Source of the DNA: Burkholderiales bacterium RIFCSPLOWO2_12_FULL_65_40
Lineage (GTDB): Bacteria; Pseudomonadota; Gammaproteobacteria; Burkholderiales; Burkholderiaceae_C
Direction: 5' to 3'
Assembly: GCA_001770955.1 (NCBI GenBank)
Contig: MESL01000004.1
Location: 1 to 33,355 of the forward strand
Length of the DNA stretch: 33,355 nucleotides
Translations under genes and position numbers: made by a program
Notes under the pieces: model-generated
What the model saw: the letters and a program-made list of their open reading frames with translations, nothing else
Databases searched by the model: none
Told to the model about the DNA's origin: nothing
Shown here: piece by piece, positions 26,730 to 32,398 of the stretch
How the letters are laid out: every line of letters starts with the position of its first letter
Position numbering within the stretch: position 1 is the first letter of the stretch

Positions 26730-27299
26730 TCAGTCCTTGGCGGGCGGCTGGTCCAGCCCCCGGCGGCGTTCGGCATTTTCCTCTGCCGTGAAAAACACCG
26801 GCTCGTGCCCGCGTGTGCGCAGCCAGTCGGCCAGCGCGTAGCCCGTGCCGGCAGGCCAGCATTTGAGCTCGTGCAGGTCGAACAGCCGGTAGTCCACCAG
26901 CTCGGGCGATAGCCGCACCTGCCCTTCAGCCACCACATGGTAGGCAATGATGACCTGGTTCATGCGAATGAATTCATAGGCCCCCACGAGCGAGCACGAC
27001 ACCACATCGAGGTTGGTCTCTTCCTTCACCTCGCGGGCAATGCCCTCTTGCGGCGATTCGCCCGCCTCCATGAAGCCGGTGATCAGCGCAAACATTTTCA
27101 CCGGCCAGGCAGCGTTGCGCGCCAGCAGCACCTTGCCACCCACCTCGACGATGGCAGCAAGCACGGGGGTGGGGTTGTTCCAGTGCGTCCAGCCGCAGGC
27201 GGGGCAGCGCAGGCGCTGAACGTCGCCGCCGTCTTCCGTCTGGGTGATCAGCGCGAGCGGCGTGGCGCAGTGGCTGCAAAAGCGGGTTTCGTAGTGCAT
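26730..27299 (-). CDS. NUDIX hydrolase with N-terminal zinc ribbon
   Basis: The predicted protein has 189 residues. Two CxxC pairs (Cys8/Cys11 and Cys32/Cys35) form a zinc ribbon. The NUDIX box GFMEAGESPQEGIAREVKEE starts at residue 75 and has all the metal-binding Glu residues. This arrangement is like NudC NADH pyrophosphatase/RNA deNADding enzymes and related ADP-ribose pyrophosphatases, but the chain is shorter than NudC and lacks its full N-terminal domain, so the substrate is open. The start codon abuts palindrome copy 5, which forms the whole leader back to cysM, and no normal ribosome site is visible at the usual distance. It probably belongs with the following TusA-like gene. Confidence 0.88.
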   Translation of the reverse strand: MHYETRFCSHCATPLALITQTEDGGDVQRLRCPACGWTHWNNPTPVLAAIVEVGGKVLLARNAAWPVKMFALITGFMEAGESPQEGIAREVKEETNLDVVSCSLVGAYEFIRMNQVIIAYHVVAEGQVRLSPELVDYRLFDLHELKCWPAGTGYALADWLRTRGHEPVFFTAEENAERRRGLDQPPAKD

Positions 27300-27358
27300 T
27301 GCTATTATTTTGATAGCCTCTTGCGCTTATCTGATAAGCGCTAGAGGCTGATTTGGCC
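27300..27358 (+). repeat. Dispersed palindromic repeat, copy 5, filling the cysM-NUDIX gap
   Basis: The unit reads gctattattttgatagcctc, then the stem gcgcttat/ataagcgc around ctg, then tagaggctgattt. An outer pairing gcctct (start)/agaggc extends the stem. It occupies exactly the space between the NUDIX start codon (27299) and the cysM stop (27359). It is read through on the minus strand, so it must either be a weak terminator or separate two transcripts. Confidence 0.8.
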
Positions 27359-28261
27359 TCAGGCCGGAAAGACGCCGGTGGAAAGATACCGGTCGCCCCG
27401 GTCGCACACCACAAAAACGATGTGCGCATCGCGCTCGCGCAGCGCGATCTGCTGCGCCACCCAGCAGGCGCCCGCGGCTGAAATGCCGGCGAAAATGCCC
27501 TCCTCGCGCGCCAGGCGGCGGCACATGTCCTCGGCGTCGTCCTGGCTGACCAGCACCAGCTCGTCCACCGCCTTGGGGTCGTAGATGGCGGGCAGGTATT
27601 CCTCGGGCCACTTGCGGATGCCCGGAATGCGCGAGCCCTCCTGCGGCTGCGCGCCGATCACCAGCACGTTGGGGTTCTTTTCCTTGAGAAAACGCGACAC
27701 ACCCGTGATCGTGCCCGTGGTGCCCATGGCTGACACAAAGTGCGTGATGCGCCCGCCCGTCTGCTCCCAGATCTCGGGGCCGGTGGTCTCGTAGTGGATG
27801 CGCGGGTTGTCCTGGTTGGCAAACTGGTCGAGCACCTTGCCCTCGCCGCGCTTCTGCATCGCCTCGGCCAGGTCGCGCGCCAGCTCCATGCCGCCGCTCT
27901 TGGGGGTCAGCATCAGCTCGGCGCCAAAGGCCTTCATGGTCTGCGCGCGCTCGATGGACAGGTCTTCGGGCATCACCAGCACCATGCGGTAGCCCTTGAT
28001 GGCCGCCGCCATCGCCAGCGCAATGCCGGTGTTGCCCGAGGTGGCCTCGATCAGCGTGTCGCCCGGCTGGATGTCGCCACGCTCCTCGGCGCGCCGGATC
28101 ATCGACAGCGCGGGCCGGTCCTTCACCGAACCGGCGGGGTTGTTGCCTTCAAGCTTGCCCAGGATGACGTTGCCACGCTCGGCGTTGTCGCGCGCGCCGA
28201 TGCGCTGCAGTGCGACCAGCGGCGTGCGGCCTACTGCATCTTCAATCGTCGGATAGTTCAT
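27359..28261 (-). CDS. cysM: Cysteine synthase B (O-acetylserine sulfhydrylase B)
   Basis: The predicted protein has 300 residues. It forms cysteine from O-acetylserine and sulfide (or thiosulfate) with PLP. The PLP lysine is in NNPAGSVKDR (Lys47), followed by EATSGNTGIALAM (substrate loop), SAMGTTGTITG (phosphate-binding loop) and GISAAGACWVAQQ. The MNYPTIEDAVGRTPLV start and the GIRKWPEEYLP insertion are characteristic of the CysM branch. ATG 28261 is chosen on that basis; the frame extends beyond the tRNA gene to 28537, which is not coding. The gene is divergent from tRNA-Leu by 40 bp. Its stop touches palindrome copy 5. Confidence 0.96.
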   Translation of the reverse strand: MNYPTIEDAVGRTPLVALQRIGARDNAERGNVILGKLEGNNPAGSVKDRPALSMIRRAEERGDIQPGDTLIEATSGNTGIALAMAAAIKGYRMVLVMPEDLSIERAQTMKAFGAELMLTPKSGGMELARDLAEAMQKRGEGKVLDQFANQDNPRIHYETTGPEIWEQTGGRITHFVSAMGTTGTITGVSRFLKEKNPNVLVIGAQPQEGSRIPGIRKWPEEYLPAIYDPKAVDELVLVSQDDAEDMCRRLAREEGIFAGISAAGACWVAQQIALRERDAHIVFVVCDRGDRYLSTGVFPA

Positions 28262-28275
28262 GCACCCTACTGTGC

Positions 28276-28281
28276 CATAAT
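28276..28281 (+). promoter_or_regulatory. Possible -10 element of tRNA-Leu
   Basis: CATAAT lies 20 bp before the mature tRNA. No good -35 hexamer is seen at 16-18 bp spacing, so the assignment is weak. Confidence 0.35.
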
Positions 28282-28301
28282 TTGGGTCTTCACGAATTCC
28301 C

Positions 28302-28386
28302 GCCCGGGTGGTGAAATTGGTAGACGCAGGGGACTCAAAATCCCCCGCCGCAAGGCGTGCCGGTTCGATTCCGGCCCCGGGCACCA
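28302..28386 (+). tRNA. tRNA-Leu (anticodon CAA)
   Basis: The acceptor stem GCCCGGG pairs with CCCGGGC and CCA is encoded at 28384-28386. The D arm has gtggtgaaattggtagac, the anticodon stem gggga/tcccc holds the loop ctcaaaa (anticodon CAA, reading UUG), a long variable arm follows as expected for Leu, and the T arm has ccggttcgattccgg. Confidence 0.95.
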
Positions 28387-28391
28387 CAGAT

Positions 28392-28432
28392 AAGGCCGGT
28401 AGCTTCCGCAAGCTTCCGGCCTTTTTCTTTTT
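28392..28432 (+). terminator. Terminator of tRNA-Leu
   Basis: The outer stem aaggccgg/ccggcctt encloses an inner gctt/aagc pairing and is followed by a T-rich run (tttttcttttt). It closely resembles the terminator at 29434-29470. From 28433 to 28564 nothing else is recognised. Confidence 0.9.
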
Positions 28433-28564
28433 CCCTAAGGGGAGAGGCTTCGGCCAGTGCCATAGCGTGCAGAGAAGTGTGACAGGTTGCTTAGCCGATA
28501 GGCCTTCGCTTACCGCGTGGGAAGCGCACAACAGCAAGTCCGCATGACCCTCCTTGGTGGCAAA

Positions 28565-28837
28565 ATGAACCTATTGGATACCTCACACACCAAGATAGCC
28601 ATGCACGCCACTGCCATCAAGCACCACATCTCTCCAGCGACTTCAGCATCGCCGGGCGGTCAGGTGCGCGTGTTTACCAAGGCGAGAATGGTGAAAAAGG
28701 TCATGTTGGCGCGCGCTCCTGTGCCCAAACTCTCCGAGCAGACTCGTCGCACATTCGAGTTCATCTCTGACCCGGCGAACGCGCACCTTTTCTCAAAGGA
28801 TGCAGCGCGCAAGGCTTTCGCACACGTCAAAGTCTGA
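28565..28837 (+). CDS. Small protein upstream of YafO-like toxin, probable antitoxin
   Basis: The predicted protein has 90 residues and resembles no antitoxin family I know. The first half is Ser/His/Ala-rich and probably flexible; the second half is basic, with a possible helix from SEQTRRTFEFISD and SKDAARKAFAHV. E. coli YafN, the usual YafO partner, is a Phd/YefM-type protein, and that opening is not seen here. The position, 12 bp before the toxin gene and in the same direction, is the normal antitoxin place. ATG 28565 has a moderate ttggtgg site upstream; ATG 28544 would add seven residues. Antitoxin function is inferred from position only. Confidence 0.65.
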   Translation: MNLLDTSHTKIAMHATAIKHHISPATSASPGGQVRVFTKARMVKKVMLARAPVPKLSEQTRRTFEFISDPANAHLFSKDAARKAFAHVKV

Positions 28838-28849
28838 TCGGGAGCGCTG

Positions 28850-29299
28850 TTGGCTACCAAGTTGACAGAAGCGATTCGCAATCAGTTGCGCGAATCGGGC
28901 CTGGATCCCACCAATTTTGCTGCTGAATTCGATCTCTGGAAATCCAGGGGCCCGAATGGAGAGTACAGCAGTTATCTTTTTGGCAAGGACGGCGCTTATG
29001 GCTCTCCCGAGGTCAACGGAGTTCCCAACACCCTTCGACACGTCCACCTCGTACCGCTGAAAGATGTGTCCACACTGACCCGGTGGGACAAAGACTGGAG
29101 GAGGCGGACACGCAAGCGCAGCGACCGCCACTTGGTCTATGTCAGTGACCCGTACTACGGCCATTTGTTGTTGTGGATTCTGGATGAGCCAGGATCGCAC
29201 GAAATCGCCCTGATGAAGAGCCCCGACGCACGCCAACTGATGCTTCAGTTCGCCACCGTGGCCGACCATTTCATCCAGACGGGCGAGATCATCGCGTAA
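28850..29299 (+). CDS. YafO-family ribosome-dependent mRNA interferase toxin
   Basis: The predicted protein has 149 residues. It shares the order of YafO motifs: an initial FAAEFDLWKSRG helix, YLFGKDGAYGSP (compare FGRDALYDD in E. coli YafO), LRHVHLVPL, a central HLVYVSD strand, LLLWILDEPGSHE, and a C-terminal helix MLQFATVADHF. YafO proteins cleave mRNA on the ribosome. The start is TTG 28850, supported by GGGAG 5 nt upstream; no ATG lies in the first part of the frame. It forms a two-gene module with the 90-residue protein before it. The gene is followed by a terminator at 29434; the interval 29300-29433 shows no convincing gene. Confidence 0.8.
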   Translation: MATKLTEAIRNQLRESGLDPTNFAAEFDLWKSRGPNGEYSSYLFGKDGAYGSPEVNGVPNTLRHVHLVPLKDVSTLTRWDKDWRRRTRKRSDRHLVYVSDPYYGHLLLWILDEPGSHEIALMKSPDARQLMLQFATVADHFIQTGEIIA

Positions 29300-29433
29300 C
29301 CTGCCTTGCCACGTTTTCCCGAGGTGGGACACCGTGGGCATTCGCTGGATCTTCGCTGCGCCGACATGGAGCACATGAAACTGCTCGAAGAGCCCGACAG
29401 CATCAAGCCATTTCGCAATGGCCTGCCCGCCGG

Positions 29434-29470
29434 AAAAGGCCGGACGCTTTCAAGAGCTACCGGCCTTTTT
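29434..29470 (+). terminator. Terminator between toxin module and hsdS
   Basis: The stem aaaaggccgg (29434-29443) / ccggcctttt (29460-29469) is followed by T, and A-run and T-run flanks allow it to work in both directions. It lies between the convergent toxin and hsdS genes. Its stem repeats that of the tRNA-Leu terminator (aaggccgg/ccggcctt) and the loop shares the gctt...aag...gct pattern. Confidence 0.85.
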
Positions 29471-29486
29471 GTTGGGGGTTGCCCCA

Positions 29487-31214
29487 TCACGCCACCGAAG
29501 CCACCAGCGCTTGGGCCAGACGGGCCTGCACGGACTGGCGCTCGGCTAAGCGCTGGCGCAGGTCGGCGCACAGGCGGCGCAGGGCGGTGACGCGGGTGAC
29601 GATGCGGGATTGTTCGGCGAGGGGTGGGAGCGGAATAGTCAACCCCTCGACGTCACCAACTCTCAAATGCTTGACTGTTGACCCAATAGCCGAAGGGGCC
29701 GCCCGCTCAAGCAGATGCGGCTCAGTTAGTGCCAAGAGCAAATACTCTTTGTCAATGAATTCATGCATTGGTCTAACCAGCATCGTTCTTTGCCCCAAGC
29801 AATACTTAGCTCCGGGCGGAATGATGGCAGCTTCGCCCATTGGGGCCTCTCGCGTAAACATGATGTCACCAGGTTCTGGTGGACAGCGGCGCGACCAGAA
29901 ATCGTAGGTTTCTTCGGTCACGTACCGCAAGTCATCCATGCGGAATCGACCGTCTCGGATGTTGCTGGTTCTGATGATCGGTATGCCTGCAGCAGCATAA
30001 GGTGCTGTCTTGTTGTGGCAATCGACAAGCAACCGGCAACAATCCAAAAGCCTCACGAACTGCCAACCCGATGGAATCGAGAAAGGGTTATCAGCGTCAG
30101 GTAAGTCTCGCAACTTCTTGATGGTCGCACGGCACTCAGAATCAGTTGAAGCCCGTGTCGCCAACCAAGTGGCGCGATCACGTCGCAATCTCACCAACAG
30201 CTGACTGGCGGGTTCATCCTGGGGGTCTTGGGGCACGAGCAGGCCGCGCACGGCCAGTTGCAGCAGGGTTTGCTCCAGGGCGTCGATGGCTTCGAGGCGG
30301 TCCAGCAACAGGTCAAAGTGCTGGGCCACGCGCTGCCAGTTGGCGGCCAGCTCTTCGGGCGTGGTGCTGGCGGTGAGCGTGCCCAGCAGGGTGCTGACCA
30401 GTTGGGCGTGTTGCGCGGCCTCCAGCTGGCCCTTGGCCTCCAGCGCATCGCACAGGCGCATGAGGGCTTCGACGCGGGTGACGATGCGGGATTGTTCGGC
30501 GAGGGGTGGGAGCGGGACCGGCAGAGCCAGCACCACCTCACGCGATACGTTTTTCATCGAACTGCTGGTGCCAGACGCATTCGCCGCGTAGTGCTCACGC
30601 GAGTAGTTCGCGTTGTTCACCATGTTGAGAAAGGCACGATTCATCTGGCTGGAAACCGACAACCGAATGATCTTGTCGCTCAACATGAGCTGTGGTTCCG
30701 CTACTCCGACCACCACCGAGCGCGCAACGAGTTCAGCAGTGTTCGCGCGAGACAAAAGGAAGTCGCCATCCTTGACCTCGTATTCAGGCTTGGGCGTCAG
30801 CTCCGAAGGAAGCTCCTTGTTAGCTGTCGGGTCAAAACTCCCCCAAGATACTGCGCTGACCTTCAAAACGCCCCAATGGCCGGGGCGACGGGGCGAGCCA
30901 ATACACGTGGGGCTCCAGCCCGCTTCACTGGCGTTCACCACCGCTCCAAGTCGCACCCACTCCCACCCCACCGGCAACCCAAACGGCTTCTCCTCTTCCC
31001 CAATCTCCGCCAACGGCTTGTCCCGCTTGATCTTGCCTTCCGCAATCAGCCGATCCTTCTCCGCCCGAATCTTCTGCAGCAGCACACCCGCTGGTTCGTC
31101 GGCAGGGTCTTGCGGCACCAGCTTGCCCTGCACGGCCAGGGTCAGGATGAGTTCACGCAGGCGCGCCACGCCGCCGGGGGCGGTGGCCAGTAAATCTAAA
31201 TTGGATAGCAGCAT
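29487..31214 (-). CDS. hsdS: Type I restriction-modification specificity subunit
   Basis: The predicted protein has 575 residues with the two-fold HsdS design. N-terminal helices (RELILTLAVQGKLVPQDP) lead to target recognition domain 1 (about 75-250), which ends at PLPPLAEQSRIVTRV. A central helical region repeats the first (LLQLAVRGLLVPQDP) and leads to recognition domain 2 (about 370-540), closing with an identical PLPPLAEQSRIVTRV and final helix. HsdS reads the bipartite DNA target for HsdM and HsdR. ATG 31214 has GAGGAG 9 nt upstream. It follows the HEPN gene by 11 bp and is transcribed from the hsdM side. The two recognition domains use visibly less G/C-biased codons than the helices, which fits their exchange by recombination. 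Confidence 0.93.
   Translation of the reverse strand: MLLSNLDLLATAPGGVARLRELILTLAVQGKLVPQDPADEPAGVLLQKIRAEKDRLIAEGKIKRDKPLAEIGEEEKPFGLPVGWEWVRLGAVVNASEAGWSPTCIGSPRRPGHWGVLKVSAVSWGSFDPTANKELPSELTPKPEYEVKDGDFLLSRANTAELVARSVVVGVAEPQLMLSDKIIRLSVSSQMNRAFLNMVNNANYSREHYAANASGTSSSMKNVSREVVLALPVPLPPLAEQSRIVTRVEALMRLCDALEAKGQLEAAQHAQLVSTLLGTLTASTTPEELAANWQRVAQHFDLLLDRLEAIDALEQTLLQLAVRGLLVPQDPQDEPASQLLVRLRRDRATWLATRASTDSECRATIKKLRDLPDADNPFSIPSGWQFVRLLDCCRLLVDCHNKTAPYAAAGIPIIRTSNIRDGRFRMDDLRYVTEETYDFWSRRCPPEPGDIMFTREAPMGEAAIIPPGAKYCLGQRTMLVRPMHEFIDKEYLLLALTEPHLLERAAPSAIGSTVKHLRVGDVEGLTIPLPPLAEQSRIVTRVTALRRLCADLRQRLAERQSVQARLAQALVASVA
29589..29633 (-). repeat. 45-bp direct repeat in hsdS, copy A
   Basis: Identical to 30471-30515 over 45 bases (offset 882). 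It encodes the PLPPLAEQSRIVTRV block at the end of recognition domain 2. Confidence 0.9.
30471..30515 (-). repeat. 45-bp direct repeat in hsdS, copy B
   Basis: Second exact copy of the 45-base block, at the end of recognition domain 1. Recombination between the copies would remove 882 bp (294 codons), keep the frame and leave a half-size HsdS. Confidence 0.9.
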
Positions 31215-31225
31215 GCGCTTGCTCC

Positions 31226-31684
31226 TCAAGCGCCAGAGGCGTTTTTATTCAAAAACGGGGCCAGCTTCTGCTGCGCCAGCAGGCTGAGGGTCTGGGCCTG
31301 TTGCAGGCATTCGATCAGGGCTTGCTCGGTGACCAACTCGCCGTCGTAGTCGCTCAGGTTGCGCTGTTTGCGCAGGGCATCGAGCACGCGCACGGTGGCG
31401 GGGCTGACGCCCAAGGTGTGCACCAGGCAACCGATGGTGGTTTGGTGGTGACCGGGCTTGCTGGTGGAGGTGCGCCAGCCCTGGGCGTGCAAAGCGGCGT
31501 CGGCCACGGCGCGGATGGCGGTGTAGGCGCAGTCGAAGCGGGTCTCCATGCTGTTGTCGGTGCGCTGCGCGTCTTGCAGGCGGGTGCGCGCGGTGGCCAG
31601 CATTTTGTGCAGCAGGGCGGCAGAAAACGGCACTTGGTCGAGCTGGCCGATGCGGGCCAGGTTGGCGAGTTCTTCTTCAGGCAT
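31226..31684 (-). CDS. HEPN-domain protein, probable toxin of an MNT/HEPN pair
   Basis: The predicted protein has 152 residues and is all-helical. A helix with SMETRFDCAYTAIRAVADAALHAQGW is typical of HEPN, and the conserved end is RNLSDYDGE, where Arg108 and Tyr113 match the Rx4-6H/Y active-site region of HEPN ribonucleases in the variant lacking His. HEPN toxins of this type (HepT-like) cleave or trim RNA and are neutralised by a partner nucleotidyltransferase that AMPylates them. Its start overlaps the nucleotidyltransferase gene by 8 bp, which supports a coupled pair, and hsdS follows 11 bp later. With Asp in place of the usual His it might be a weaker nuclease or a regulator. Confidence 0.78.
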   Translation of the reverse strand: MPEEELANLARIGQLDQVPFSAALLHKMLATARTRLQDAQRTDNSMETRFDCAYTAIRAVADAALHAQGWRTSTSKPGHHQTTIGCLVHTLGVSPATVRVLDALRKQRNLSDYDGELVTEQALIECLQQAQTLSLLAQQKLAPFLNKNASGA

Positions 31685-32264
31685 CGAGGGTTCCGATCAG
31701 CAAAATTCGGGGCTTGGCGAGCAGTTCTTGCACAAAGGGGTGGCCTTCTGCGCGTTTGGCGGCCCACTCGGCGGGGGTCATGACCTTGGGGTTGATGTCG
31801 CGCCCCAGCTGGGTTTGGGCGGCATAGGTGGCCTCCACCACCTGGGCAAAGCTGGCGTTGCCCACCACCAGCAGATCCACGTCGCTGCCTGCGTGGGCGC
31901 TGCCGCTGGCCATGGAGCCAAACACAAAGGCCAGCGCCACCTGCTCGCCCAGCGGCTGCAGGGCCTGGCGCAGCACGTCGGCGAGGCCGGTGGTTTTGCG
32001 GACGAGGGCTTGCAGCTCGGCAAAGATGGGGTGGCTTTGGTTGGCCTGGAACTGCACCTGGTTGCCCACGCGCTCGCTGGTGAGCAGGCCCACATGGCAC
32101 AGCGCGTCCAGCTCTTTTTTGAGCGTGCCGGGGGCGGCCTGCGTCTGGCGCGCCAGCTCGCGCAGGTGCATTTTTTGGCCCGGTTGCATGAGCAACAGCG
32201 CCAACACCTTGCGCCGGTACTGGTTCGGGAACAGCAGTTCAGAAAGGGAAGATTTTGTTTTCAA
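31677..32264 (-). CDS. Winged-helix/MNT nucleotidyltransferase, probable antitoxin
   Basis: The predicted protein has 195 residues. Residues of about 8-72 form a winged helix (MHLRELARQTQAAPGTLKKE, then LTSERVGNQVQFQ), and about 105-165 a minimal nucleotidyltransferase domain with FGSMASGS and SDVDLLVV (Gly116-Ser117, Asp128 and Asp130 as the catalytic set). MNT antitoxins AMPylate their HEPN toxin; the fused DNA-binding domain suggests it also controls its own promoter. TTG 32264 is the only start before the winged helix; the next Met is inside it. A pair of AT-rich repeats overlaps this start (32258-32295). It overlaps the HEPN gene by 8 bp and lies 134 bp after hsdM. Confidence 0.8.
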   Translation of the reverse strand: MKTKSSLSELLFPNQYRRKVLALLLMQPGQKMHLRELARQTQAAPGTLKKELDALCHVGLLTSERVGNQVQFQANQSHPIFAELQALVRKTTGLADVLRQALQPLGEQVALAFVFGSMASGSAHAGSDVDLLVVGNASFAQVVEATYAAQTQLGRDINPKVMTPAEWAAKRAEGHPFVQELLAKPRILLIGTLDA

Positions 32265-32295
32265 TTGAGAAACGAATGTTTTTTAATTGGAAACG
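32258..32295. promoter_or_regulatory. Two direct repeats at the MNT gene start, candidate operator
   Basis: ttttcaattgagaaacg (32258-32274) and tttttaattggaaacg (32280-32295) repeat with a 21-22 bp period, two helical turns, each around an AATT core. They overlap the TTG start of the winged-helix gene, as expected for autorepression. The AT-rich block stands out from its surroundings. Confidence 0.55.
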
Positions 32296-32322
32296 TATTG
32301 TGGACCAAATCACTGCTTGGGC

Positions 32323-32341
32323 TGGTCACAGTTCGTGACCA
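32323..32341. promoter_or_regulatory. Palindrome between hsdM and the MNT gene
   Basis: Perfect 7-bp arms TGGTCAC and GTGACCA are separated by 5 nt. It could be an operator or the end of the hsdM transcript; there is no T-tract. Confidence 0.4.
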
Positions 32342-32398
32342 CATCGGTGATGAAGCTGGGGGGCGACGAAGGCCATGCTTTTGTCAAAGTCCGATGGC

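Noticed and set aside
28302..28386. Duplicate tRNA-Leu end marking an island attachment site inside the window
   Set aside because: By eye no second copy of the T-arm/acceptor sequence ending in gggcacca was found in 28.4-33.4 kb. The far border may lie outside the window.
29306..29590. Small plus-strand frame after the YafO-like gene
   Set aside because: It runs through the terminator at 29434-29470 and into antisense hsdS; no ribosome site and no family resemblance.
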